This document shows, piece after piece, positions 1-10,864 of a stretch of 64,000 nucleotides of DNA (the first letter of the stretch is position 1; the number at the start of each line of letters is the position of its first letter). This DNA is from Saccharum officinarum (Eukaryota; Streptophyta; Magnoliopsida; Poales; Poaceae), in assembly GCA_020631735.1 (NCBI GenBank), contig CM036209.1:996743-1060742 (forward strand), in the 5' to 3' direction. The translations under genes and the position numbers were made by a program. The notes beneath the pieces are model-generated. The model had not been told where the DNA came from. It did no database searches and worked only from the letters and a program-made list of their open reading frames with translations.

Positions 1-995
1 GAGTGGACTATCGTCCCACTGACTATGCTGAGTTGTACTTCAATCAGATAGTCCGGCTTCATGGGATACCTCGTACTATCATATCTGACCGTGGTCCCCA
101 GTTCACTGCTCGCTTTTGGGAGCATTTGCATCACCTTCTGGGAACCAAGTTAGTGAGAAGCTCTGCTTATCACCCCCAGACATCGGGTCAGACAGAACGA
201 GTTAACCAAATCTTGGAAGATCTGTTGCGAGCATGCGTCATTTCATCCAAGGGTTCTTGGGAAAAATGGTTACCTTTAGCCGAATTCTCGTACAATAACA
301 GTTATCAAGAGAGTATTAAGATGGCTCCATTCGAAGCTTTGTACGGTCGTAGGTGTAGAACCCACTAAATTGGATAGAATCTGGTGAGAGAAGATTTTAT
401 GGTATTGCTTTGTTGAGGAAGCTGAGGAACAAGTCCGTACCATCCAGAAACACATGGCTGCAGCACAAGCGAGACAGAAAAGCTATGCGGATCGTCGTAG
501 AAAACCACTCGAATTTGAAGTTGGAGACTTCGTTTATTTGAAAGTTTCTCCAATGAAGAGTGTCCAACGTTTTGGTGTTAAGCGGAAACTTGCACCAAGA
601 TACGTGGGTCCTTTCCAGATCATAGGCAAGAGTGGAGCTGTTGCGTACAAAATCCAGTTGCCTCCTGAGATGAGAGCCATATTCAACGTTTTCCATGTAT
701 CTCAGCTTAAAAAGTGTCTTCGAGTTCCTGAGGAACAAGTTCCTTTAGGTGATATCAGGCTGGAATCCGACCTAACCTATGAAGAAAAGCCAGTCCGAGT
801 GATCGATACTCAGGAACGAGTAACTAGAAGTAAAGTGGTTAAGTGGTACAAAGTGATGTGGAGTAATCAGGAAGTGAGAGTGATGCTACGTGGGAACGGG
901 AGGATTATTTGCGGGATGGTTATAAAGAATTCTATGAAAAATGGTACGCTTTCCAAATCTCGGGACGAGATTTTTATAAGGGGGGAGGGCTGTAA
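1..995 (+). pseudogene. Ty3/gypsy integrase C-terminal half with chromodomain, frameshifted
   Basis: The integrase inserts the element cDNA into chromatin, and the chromodomain of chromoviruses is thought to steer it to heterochromatin. Visible are the integrase core with ISDRGPQF (Asp) and YHPQTSGQTERVNQ (catalytic Glu) at 3-368, then the family-typical stretch from the Arg/Lys-rich linker to GPFQI and FHVSQLKKC (454-740), then a chromodomain-like segment with TQERVTRSKVVKW. The reading frame moves from frame 3 to frame 1 between 360 and 454 and back near 880, so two compensating indels break the protein. In the restored frame the protein ends at TAA 993-995, two bases inside the LTR, as is usual for this clade. 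The N-terminal part of pol is off the window. Confidence 0.88.
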
Positions 996-3900
996 CACTC
1001 TCAAGTGTTTAGCTCCATAATTGCATTGCATTTGCATGGCATAAGCATAAGCATGCATCATTCATGTTTGTTATTTTATGTGATGCAATACATGTGTTTA
1101 TTCTAGGGTTGTTTGATTTATTTCATGAAGTATTTGATAGTTGGTGTAACAAAAAGGTAAGGTAGCCAATCATGACCTACAACACCTTAGTTATACTTAG
1201 GGTAACATTTGGAACAAGTTTCATGTTGACCAAAATTACAAATTTGCCCTCCAAGAGAAGTTGACCACCATTTGACCCTAGAAGGCTCTAGTTTGACCAG
1301 TTAAAAAGTCAACTTAGAAATCTTGCATGGAGAGCAACCTTAAGTAAAGTTGTAGAGAATTTCATGAGGAACAAAAGTTCTAATATGGCCATCTCATGAA
1401 AATGACCAGAGCATGCTCAAAAATGGCCCACAAGTCAGCTTGAGTGGTGATCAACACTTAGAAAAATTCTAAGTCTGGAAATTGGACTTTTCAGTTTCAG
1501 TGTACCTCACTTTAGCAACTTGTAACTCACAAACTAGGCCAAACCAGCCTTTGAGCCAATCGACAAAGTTGTTGTCCAAACATAGCTCTACAACATTGTC
1601 AATAGCACCATCACCTGGTTCTCAATAGTTTAGGAGATATAGTGTCATGAAAATAGGGTTTCAGTCGGCTTAGTGACTGAAACTGGGTTTCAGTTTTCGG
1701 GTGACCCACTTTGGAGCTCTGTAGTTTCAAATCTAGGCCGAACTAGTCTAAGCTCCAATTGACAACTTGTTGCCTCACATAGCTCTACAAATTGCTGTTA
1801 ACACTTAGCACTAATTCCGGCTAGATTTGGAACGGGAATCGGTGGAACTTTGGCCGTCAGTCGGGCAATGGACGCCGAAGTCGTCGGGTTCAAGGTTCAG
1901 ACAACGACCGTGTCGTGGCGCTCGGGCAGAACAGCTTGGCCGCGTGGCGTCCGAGCTCTGCCGTCGCCTCCACGTCGCGAGCCCAGGCGCGGAGATGAAG
2001 ACCGAGCCGACACCTCACCCCCCACACTCGCGCTCACTCTTCTCTCCTTCACTCTCGCTCTGGCCGGGTTCACCGAGGCGGAAAACGGAGGCGCCATTGC
2101 CGCCGCAGCCCGCCCCTGCTTGTGCAAGCTCACCGTCGCACCACCGTCCTCCAAATCCCGTCCACCGCTCCACCAGCATCCCCTCCACCTCCTCCAACCG
2201 TTGCTTGACCGGATTGTGTAGAGGTGAGGGCGAATTTCGGTTTCCGCCACCGTGAGTCCTCGCCGGCACACTGTCCGCGCGGCGGCTCACCGTGGCCAGC
2301 TCCCTACGGTCATCCTCCATTCTCACTAGTACATGTTTTGGGTTCCGGGTCGGGTAGAGAAGCCTAGGTGATGACGTTACCGGATGGGATGGCCGGTACA
2401 CGTCGGAACACCGTCGTGCGCCGCCGCGCCATGGCCGCCGGTGCGGTGCTCACGCGGCCAGCGGCACTCTCTCCACCTCCGTCCTTTTCCATGGCATGGA
2501 GAGGTCCGCCATGTCCTCAGGAAGCCGTAGCACACCTCACTTAGGTCCCTGACCCCCGGAGCTCGCCGGACCACCACCGGGTGCCGCCTCCGAGCCGCGG
2601 TCGCCATGGCCGTCGTAGCTAGGGTGGGATAGGTTCAGCAAACAGAGAGTGGCATGAGATGTTTAAAGTCTGTAAGAATTTAATAGATCCTTTAAATGTG
2701 TTTTGGAATGCATGCAAATTTGTTAAATTTATAACTTGAGCTGTAGTGTTCCATAAATCATGAAATTTGGTGGGTAGGTTACTCTATGCTAGCCCTAGCT
2801 CTGGTAAAAATTTGGGCATCAGTGCTTAAGTAATTTCCAAGCTATAATGCTATCTTGTTATTCTAGGAAATACTAAAATGAATTTTAGTAATTTTTCTAC
2901 ATGTGCAATGTTCTTATAAATTTTTGGAGAATGTCTTGGTACCCTAGAGTGTCCAAGAAAATTAAGAAATCTGTTGTTTGACACTTTTGACTATGCTTTG
3001 TTATTTATACAAAAATCAGCCTTTTTGGCTTGGGAATTTTGTGTAGGAAGTTCCTGTGAATAAATTGAGTTCAAAATTTTACAGTAGTCTCTTTGTGGGT
3101 CAGAGAGTCCCCTGTAATTTTTGTAGAATTTTAGGAGCAGTTTACACATATGTTTGAAATTCCACTTAATTACTTAAGTAAATTGAGAAATGGGTTTAAA
3201 TAAATGTTCTAGGTGGGCACACCTTACTTCCTGGTGTCTTTGTGATATTTGTGAACTTGTAGTAGCATTAGTTTGGTTTTAGAGAATGTTTGCCACATCA
3301 ATAAATATTTAACCTTTGTAATTTTAGGTTTTCTGGACAGCTAAGTAGTAATTCTAAATTTGGCTTTGATAAAATTGGCTGCTGGACAACTTGTAAATAC
3401 CAAAGTTGGAGTAAACTTGATGAACTAGCTTGTGTTAAAATTTGGAAGCATTTGGCTTAGTAGTTTGAGAGTTACTGTTGTTTAAAGTGGCAGTTCAAAA
3501 TCTGCTACTCTCTGTTTTGGAGAGGACAGATTCTGGAACTTGTGAAGTTTGACATGGAAAACTTAGGAGTTTGGAGTTGAGGTCTGAAAATGAATTGTAG
3601 TGCATTTCTTAGGCTTTCCAGATTGCCTTAGATCATATCTTTTGGAATTGTAAATCTCCAGTTGTGATAAAAACAAGTAGCTGCTGTCCAGAATGCTTAC
3701 TGTGGTGTTTTGCTGATTGATATGGTGTGATATCCTAAGACATGCTACTTTTGTAATTGTTAGGTGTTAGGGCCTTAACTGAGGATGAGCAGCTTTATCT
3801 TAGGTTAAGTAGATTAGGTGAGTACTTCTCTACCGGAGAGGAAATTTGCACCTACTCTTTTGAAGTGATTTGAGTAGAGCGTTAAATTGTTGTAATACAT

Positions 3901-5631
3901 TTCATTCCGAGCATATTGCATCTTTCATTATGCATTCATGGGATTTATTATGCACTCATGCAATAGGTGTACCGGAGGGGGTGACACTCCTCGAATTCGA
4001 ACAAGCGATACCGGAGGAGGTGCTGAGTCAACCGGAGGAATTAGCAGAAGAACCCAACGTCGGGGAAGCTCCGTCAGAAGATCTACCAGAGTGTCCGGAC
4101 CACAGACCCGCAACCTTTCTGAAAGGCAAGCCCCGGTGCATGCTGAACCTACTGATTTATAAATTAATCTTGAGTACTTTTAATTGTTTACTGCATTAAG
4201 TTGTAGGAGTTATATGAAAACACTTGTTGCATTATACCTGTCCTTGTCCAGATATCGTACTTAATCCTATTTTAGGTTTAGGCACGTGTCAATGCTTAGC
4301 CCTGCTTAGTACGGTAGAAGTCGGGTGATTTCCGGTCATCCGCGAGATGTAGGAAGGAGTCACGAGTGGCTCTATGGCTATCGTGAATGGAACCATGCTT
4401 AAAAATGAAATTGAGACCGGGCGGGAGTTCGATAGTACAGCCGCAAGACACTTCACGTCTTGGGTGTGGAGCTATGCCCGTCTGAGTCGTTTAAGGACCG
4501 ATTCGCTGTACGTCCTTGAGTCATGTTGAACGCAGTCTAACACTTAGTTGGCCGGATAACCCGTTCCGACCGCGAAGCCGAGTAATGTGGTTCAGGCCGG
4601 GAATCGAATGGTAGGTTGCTTCTTGGAGGAGAGAAAGGATGTGCTTGGGGACATTGGCGTGAGACCAAGGGGGGTTAGAGTCCCTATCACCTGGCAGAGT
4701 GTCGCCCTTGGGGTCGCGACATTATTCGGACCCGCGATTCCTGAATCATATGAAACGGTGGCCTGTGCGACCCTGGCAGGGGTCTGCACGGTGAGTGTTA
4801 GAAATACCCCTCCAGCTGGATAGGAATTCGATTCGAATCGCCGTCGCTCCCGGTTAGTGAGCACTTGACTTGAGCAGCGGCAACGTAGATCTCATTAAAT
4901 GAACAGATGGTTAAGTAAATGATATGATGTTGCCGCAATGATATACCTGCTGTGGATATAATAATAATGTTGTTTGATTATACTCAAGTGAATGTTTAGT
5001 ACAGGTGCTAAGATAGATGACAGGTAAATGCTAAAAATAACTGCTAGTACAGGTTATAAGAGTTTCAACTACTTATGCCTTTATGCAAAATGTGGTGTCA
5101 GCTAGCCTCTTGTGTAAGCCTTGCATAATCCTTGGTGTCACTTTATTTCTGGTTTTCGACGGGTAAGTCTAGCTGAGTACATTCCAGTACTCAGGGTTTA
5201 TTCCCTCCTGTTGCAGATGACATGCTTTATCAGGGATTCTGCAAGACGTGTCTCCACCCTGCGGGTGATGATGACTAGATCACAAGGGCGTGATCGTCTT
5301 TATGTACTTTCCTCATGCTTTTGCGAGATGTCGATCATCCAGACTGGCAGTATTTAATTAACTAGTGTGTGTGTTATGCTTCCGCTACTTTCAAACTTGG
5401 TTTGTAATATTTGCTACTCCGTGGTGTAAACTTATTTCAGAACTACTTGTGAAATGTATCGTATGATGTTGTATGTTGAATGATGTGATCCTGGTTGTAA
5501 GCAGTTTGGTTTGAAATCCTTCGTGATTTCAATTGACTACCGGGATTATATGGGCTCAAGTTTGAAAATTTGAGCGCTTCGGTGCTTGTTTTTCGTACTT
5601 GTGCTCTTATAATTTGGTTGGTTCTGTTACA
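991..5631 (+). repeat. Tekay-type 3' LTR (LTR-A, 4641 bp)
   Basis: The LTR starts TGTAACAC directly after the polypurine tract and ends TTCTGTTACA at 5631, giving matching TGTAACA/TGTTACA ends. It is AT-leaning except for a GC-rich island at about 1827-2630. The last 1.4 kb aligns by eye with the ends of LTR-B and LTR-C (shared blocks around 4260-4860 and 5130-5620). Open frames inside the GC island are a composition effect; I see no gene. A conserved hairpin lies at 5173-5194. Confidence 0.9.
5173..5194 (+). other. Conserved hairpin in the 3' part of the Tekay LTR
   Basis: CTGAGTAC, a 6-nt loop, then GTACTCAG form a perfect 8-bp stem. It is preceded by GGGTAAGTCTAG and followed by TTTATTCCC and TTGCAG. 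The same stem with a different loop occurs in LTR-C (34134-34155), and with one mismatch in LTR-B (11296-11317, reverse strand). Function is unknown; see findings. Confidence 0.7.
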
Positions 5632-6337
5632 TGTATCTAGTGAAATCATCCACAATCACAAAGCCATACTTGTTGCCACCAATGCTTGTGTATGTAGTAG
5701 GCCCAAATAGATCCATGTGCAACAATTCAAATGCCTTGGAAGTACTCATAATGCTCTTCAATGGATGAGTGTTGCCCACTTGCTTTCCGGCTTGACATGC
5801 ACTACATAGCTTATCCTTCTCAAATGTGACATCCTTCAAGCCTCTAACTAAGTCATGCTTCACTAACTTGTTCAATTGCTTCATGCCAACATGACCAAGT
5901 CTTCTATGCCATAACCAACCCATACTTAATTTGGTGAGCAAGCATGTTGAAAGTTGAGTGTCACTAGCATTGAAATCAACCAAGTATAGATTCTCATATC
6001 TAAAGCCTTTGAAGATCAAGTTAGAGCCATCAACACTAACTATGTCCACATCATCAACACCAAATATGCACTTAAAACCGAGATCACACAATTGAGCAAC
6101 CGAGAAAAGATTGAAGTTCAACTTTTCAACTAAGAGCACATTGGAAATGCTATGATCACTAGAGATTGCAATCCTTCCAAGAGCCTTTACATCACCCTTG
6201 CCATTGTCACCAAATGTGATGCTATTAATGCCACTATCATTTGATTTGAGAGAGTTGAACATTCTTGAATCACTAGTCATATGTTGAGAGCACCCACTAT
6301 CAAGCACCCAATGCCTTCCTCCGGCCTTGTAATTTAC
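5632..6337 (-). pseudogene. Copia-3 pol fragment: protease, GAG-preintegrase and integrase start
   Basis: The frame opens right after a TAG (complement of 6338-6340) with the aspartic protease motif LDSGC, then the zinc-binding H..H..C..C segment ([12 protein letters not shown], then CSACQAGKQ), then the start of the integrase core ([10 protein letters not shown], catalytic Asp). It stops at VIVDDFTRY because the Tekay LTR interrupts the next codon. The equivalent protein in copia-1 runs on for another 820 residues or so. No internal stop is seen in this part. Confidence 0.88.
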
Positions 6338-6385
6338 CTACAAAACAATTTAATGTCTTTTAGGTACCCATACTTGCTTGGGTCC

Positions 6386-8526
6386 TTAGAGGTTAGTAAC
6401 TAAGTTCTTTGGTATCCAAATGGCCTTCTTCTTTGGACCTACAATTGGTGTACCAATAAACTTAGCATGCACACCTTTCTCACCCTTGGTAAGCACATAA
6501 CAAGAATCAAAAGGAATATAAGGTACATTAGCATTTTTCTTGTTCTTGTTCATTTTGTTGCAATTAATCTCTAGATGCCCAACTTGCTTGCATCTATTGC
6601 AATAACGACCATTGCTCTTCACAAAGCGAGGCTTTGGAGTAGCAAAGGCCGCCTTGCCCTTCTTGGGAGTATAGCCCAAACCCTCTTTGTTAAGAGAGAA
6701 CCTTTGGCTACCCAAGCATTTTAGCAAGCGGGCATCCCCACCATAGGCATTGCCTAATGTGTGGGTGAGATCATCCACCTCTCTCTTGAGAGTCTCATTC
6801 TTAACCTCAAGTGATGACTCACTAGTAGTAGAGATAGAGTTGGTTGTGGTGGATGATGATGAGCTACATGAAGCATTAGTACGACCAACAAATAAAGAAT
6901 CATCAATAATATCACATGTTAGTCCAATATCACAAGTGACAATCACTTGCTCCTCCTTAGCTTCCTTCATGACCTTCTCCAACTTAAGGTCCTTTTCCTT
7001 GATGAGCTCAAGTAGAGTGGAGTGGTCTTCCTTAAGCCTAGTGTGAGCAACTTCAAGATCCTCGTGGTCTTCCTTTAGACACTCACGAGAGGCCTCTAGC
7101 TCATTAAAGGATTTCCTAAGAGCTTTGAGCTCTTGTTCAATTCCTTTGCACTCCTTAAGTTTTTTAGAGCAACAAGCTCCTCCATCAAGGTATCATTTTC
7201 ATTGCTCTTGGCAATGAGCTCTTGCTCCAAGATCTTGCACTTCTTGGTTGTCCTCTTGTAGCCCTTGCTCATTTGATCTATTATGCCTAATAGATCATCC
7301 TTAGAGTAGTCCTCATCCTCCTCATTATCACTCCTACAATCATCACTAGCACAAGAATCATCATCACTATCATCATGTTTTACCTTGGTAGGCTTGGCCA
7401 TAAGGCATGTCGATGTAGTGTCGAAGATGGATGGCTTATTGGAGAGGGCGATGCTTGCAATGGCTCGCCGAGTGATCCTCTCATCATCACTAGAGCTATC
7501 ATCATCACTATCGGAGTTATCACTATCCCAAGTGACCACATAGCCACCACCGTTCTTCTTCTTGTTGATAGTGAAGGTCTTCTTCTCTTTCTTATCCTTC
7601 TTGTTCTTCTTCAACTTTAACTCCCTATTATGATATCTTTTGTCTTCATAGGGGCACTTTGCCACTATATGATCGGGGCTATTGCAATTGTAGCAAAGCA
7701 CCTCCTTTGCCTTCATGAAGTCCCTTCTCTTTCTTGCAACATATCCTTTCTTCTTCATGAACCTTCCCATCTTGTGCACTAGGAGGGCCATGGTCTCATC
7801 ATCGAATGGATCATCATCATCGCTCTCCACCTTGCTCTTGCCCTTAGAGGATGAAGCCTTGAATGCAATGGGCTTCTCTTGCTTGACCTTGATCTCCTTC
7901 TTCTCATCTTCATCTTCATCATCATCATATTGAGCATCAGTCATGACATCTCCAAGCACTTGGTTTGGAGTCACCTTGTCCAAACCCTCTCTTTGGATCA
8001 TCTTCCTTAAGATAGCAAACTTCTTAGGTAAGTTCATCAAAAACTTTTGTGAGAAGTCCTTGTCCTTGACATCTTCTCCTAGGCTCTTGAGATCATTGAC
8101 AATAACTTGTAGCCTATAGAACATCTCCGGTATGGACTCATCATCCTTCATCTTGAAGCTTGCAAATTTATCCTTGAGCATATAGAGCTTGGCACTCTTT
8201 ACCGTTGAAGTGCCCTCATATGTTTACTCTAATCTTGTCCACACTTCACTTGCCATCTCAAGATCCTTGATTTGCTCAAAGACCTTTGCATCAATCCCAT
8301 TGTAGAGAGTATTGAGAGCCATAGTGTTGCATTGGTTGTTGATGCGATCATTGTTGGTGAGGTTGTCGGGATCAATGATAGCATAATCATAGTGTGTCAC
8401 CTTCCAAACGTTCTCATGAATAGAGCCAAGATATTGCTTCATCTTTCTTTTCTAATGATCAAAAGATGTGACACCATCAAAGAATGGAGGCTTGCCTCCG
8501 ACATAGTTGAACACAACTTGAGCCAT
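6386..8526 (-). pseudogene. Copia-3 gag, broken
   Basis: This is the capsid/nucleocapsid precursor of a SIRE-like element. It begins with MAQVVFNYVGGK (start codon complement of 8524-8526), followed by the UBN2-type gag domain, a CCHC knuckle (CYNCNSPDHIVAKC), acidic and Lys-rich low-complexity stretches, a coiled-coil-like segment and a second CCHC knuckle (CNRCKQVGHLEINC). Breaks visible are an in-frame TAG where relatives have Trp (near 8450), a TAA where relatives have Glu (near 8224), and a frameshift around 7000-7160. It pairs with the pol fragment to its left. Confidence 0.85.
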
Positions 8527-8565
8527 CTTACACCGAGGTTGTTAAGCCTTGAAAACGGTGACCAC

Positions 8566-8578
8566 GGCTCTGATACCA
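8566..8578 (-). other. Copia-3 primer-binding site (initiator tRNA-Met)
   Basis: On the minus strand this reads TGGTATCAGAGCC, the exact complement of the 3' end of plant initiator tRNA-Met, two bases inside the LTR edge. It fixes the element orientation and the LTR boundary at 8581. Confidence 0.9.
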
Positions 8579-8580
8579 CT

Positions 8581-10350
8581 TGAAAGGTCTTGATGGCTAG
8601 AGGGGGGTGAATAGCCTTTTAAAATTTTCTACAAAGACAAGGTAAACAAGTTTATCAATATAACAAATAGCGAGATGCGAGTTTTGCTTAGCCTACGAGG
8701 TGTTTGCAAGCCACCTAACCAATTCACAATTCTAGTATTTGCACTCAACCGCACAAGTCAAACTGAGAAGGTAACTACAACTACAACTAGCAAGCTACAC
8801 AAAGGAGCTACTAAAACAAAGCTAACTAGCTAGCAAAGATAACTAAGAAAGTAATGCGGAGTTGAGTTGCGAGAGTTTCACCGAGGGGCGAAGTAATGAG
8901 CCAACCAATATGATCAACAATGAATACCAAGATAACCGAACACCGGGATCAATCAATCACAATATGAAAGTGATGACACGAAGATTTATCCCGAGGTTCA
9001 CGTGCTTGCCGGCACGCTAGTCCCCGTTGTGTCCCTCTTCACCACGTGGTTCGGTGGCTAATCGGTCTCACACCGAGCCTCTCAAAAGGCCCACAAGAAC
9101 CTACCAAATGGTTGCAAATGACATGAGCAATTCACTAACGTTGCCTTTGGCGCTTCGCCGAGGTAGGCACAAACCCCTCACAATCACCAGAGGTTGCCAA
9201 GAACAATCACCAACTCTTGCCAACGCCTCCAAGCTGCTCCAAGCCGTCTAGGTGGTGGCAACCACCAAGAGAAATAAGAATCCCGCAGCAAATCAACCAC
9301 CAAGTGCTAACTAGATGCAATCTCACAATGCAAATGCACTTGGATCACTCAATCTCACTTCGAATATGCAAAGAAGTAAGAGAGATGAGTGGGAGGGGAG
9401 TTCCTTAGCTCAAAGTGCTCACAAGTATGTCAAATGTTCGAGAGAGAGAGCCTTGAGCCGACCAACGAGTATTTATAGACGTACCCCTTCGAATAGAGCC
9501 GTTAGAAACTTAAACGGCCAAAATCGCGCTGACCGGACGCGCTGGTCCAACTGACCGGACGCGCCGGTCGCACAATGGCTAAGTCGCGAAACACCGACCG
9601 AACGCGCTATAGAACTGACTGGACGCCACAATGCCAGGGTCTAGTTTGAGTCCAGTAAGCTCCCTGAACGACCGGACGCGTCTGATCATCAAACTGAAAC
9701 ACGCGCAAACGCTGAACACTGACCGGACGCGTCCGGTCAAACAGAGACCGCGTCCGGTTTAGCGTCCGGTCACCTCTGTGACCTCTGTTCGCCTCCGTTT
9801 CTTTTCCGACTTCCGGCGTAGAGGAAAAATAGTCATTTCAACTCCTCGAAAACGCCTAAATCCCGCCTCGCAAGCTCGGCGGGAGGGAGAGAGGACCCAA
9901 ACCCTCTCTACCGCTCAAACTCCACCGCCTTCACAAACGTGCTAACACCACCAAGTGATCTCGTCATGTGTGAGTGTGTTAGCATTTTCACAATCATTTT
10001 TTGAGGCGATATTAGTTCTATCCAAATGCATATGATTATGAAATGCACATCTAGAGGCACTTAGGAGTTCAATAGCCGCGTCATTCCCCTCTTTATAGTA
10101 TGGCTATCTAACCTATAATGTAACCACACCCACTAGGTGTCTTGGTTACTAAAACACAACCCTTAAGCATATACCTTTGCCTTGATCACGTAAGGTTGCG
10201 TCCAAATCCAAGTGTGGCTATCATGATCACCATGTCCATCTTGCCACCAACCTTGGAATGTACTAATCCTCATATGCTACATACAACTTAGGCATAGGAT
10301 TAGTACTTAGGCATTGTCACTAATTACCAACACCAAACATAGGACTTTCA
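8581..10350 (-). repeat. Copia-3 5' LTR (1770 bp)
   Basis: On the minus strand the LTR starts TGAAAGTCCTATG at 10350 and ends GACCTTTCA at 8581. It contains a TATAAATA box (complement of 9470-9477). An array of GC-rich palindrome arms lies at 9531-9772, ending 54 nt upstream of the TATA box. No second LTR is in the window, so age cannot be estimated. Confidence 0.9.
9531..9772. repeat. Palindrome array in the copia-3 LTR
   Basis: About eight GACCGGACGC/GCGTCCGGTC arms in direct and inverted pairs. One perfect 20-bp palindrome, TGACCGGACGCGTCCGGTCA, lies at 9720-9739. The array sits in the U3 part just upstream of the TATA box. Confidence 0.85.
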
Positions 10351-10864
10351 CCTCCACTATCATGAGACCCTCAGGACTAAGCTGATCCATAAGAGGCCTA
10401 AATTGGTCCAAGACCTGCTCAAGGTGGCAAAAAAGTGGGCAGATGCTAACAAGGGCGACCAGTAGATCAAGGAGGATGTTAGATGAGCTCCTCGTTCTGA
10501 CCAGCAAAATTGCCGCTATGACGACTGGCATGATGAGCGGTGCCACGATGACTGCCGCGTTGATCGGTGCAATGATAACCTCAACCGCTACAATGACAAC
10601 CACGACCAGCGTCGTGATCGGCAAGACGACTCTAGCGGGTGGCAGAGCCACAACCACCCAGTGGACAACACCATCAATGTTGTCAAGCCAGGGGCCAAGC
10701 GTGACTATGAAGACGCCTACTCCAAGGTCCTCCAAGGTCCCTATCCATCTCACCTAGATTTTGGCCACACAATGGGGAACTGCAGGGGCCTAAAGTCTAG
10801 TTACCACTCAGATCCTCATAAGAGGATGTGTGGTGGTGGCAAGGACAATGAGCGCGACGACCAA
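10351..10864 (+). pseudogene. Tat/RIRE2-like Ty3/gypsy gag fragment, piece 1
   Basis: A translation running through stops gives a charged Arg/Asp-rich stretch (DRHDDWHDER type), then a segment with AYSKVLQGPYPSHLDFGHTMGNC typical of the zinc-finger part of Tat/RIRE2-lineage gag. The reading frame is cut after GACGACCAA by LTR-B and resumes at 27989 (CAGCGGGATGAC). This shows that 10351-10864 and 27989-30666 were one element. Stops and frameshifts make it non-functional. Confidence 0.75.

Larger units (their letters stand above)
1..5631 (+). mobile_element. Tekay-type Ty3/gypsy chromovirus, 3' part only
   Basis: This is the 3' end of a chromodomain-carrying Ty3/gypsy element: the end of pol, a polypurine tract at about 979-989 and the complete 3' LTR (991-5631). 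The 5' part lies left of the window. The element sits inside copia-3: the sequence right of its LTR (from 5632) is the copia integrase region reading backwards, cut at the same place where copia-1 and copia-2 continue uninterrupted. The expected target duplication is TGTAT (5632-5636), whose partner would lie off the window. Family assignment rests on the integrase end and chromodomain and on long LTRs beginning TGTAACA. Confidence 0.9.
5632..10350 (-). mobile_element. Copia-3: SIRE/Maximus-like Ty1/copia element, 5' part, interrupted
   Basis: Reading right to left: 5' LTR (10350-8581), primer site, gag, and the first part of pol up to the integrase, where the Tekay element interrupts it. The rest of pol and the 3' LTR must lie left of the window beyond the Tekay insertion. 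Gag and pol carry stops and frameshifts, so the copy is dead. It is diverged from copia-1 and copia-2 (different LTR length and ends) but has the same layout. Its outer right edge abuts the old Ty3/gypsy gag fragment at 10351. Confidence 0.9.

Noticed and set aside
1827..2607. Pro/Arg/Ser-rich open frames in the GC island of LTR-A (and 31054-31950 in LTR-C, 14208-14573 and 15719-16221 in LTR-B)
   Set aside because: Overlapping frames on both strands with low-complexity content and no shared protein between the three LTRs. GC composition explains them.
5163..5216. Mini-intron in the Tekay LTR (GGGTAAGT to TTGCAG)
   Set aside because: About 50 nt is below the usual plant intron minimum. The conserved stem is a better explanation for now, so I reported it as a hairpin only.
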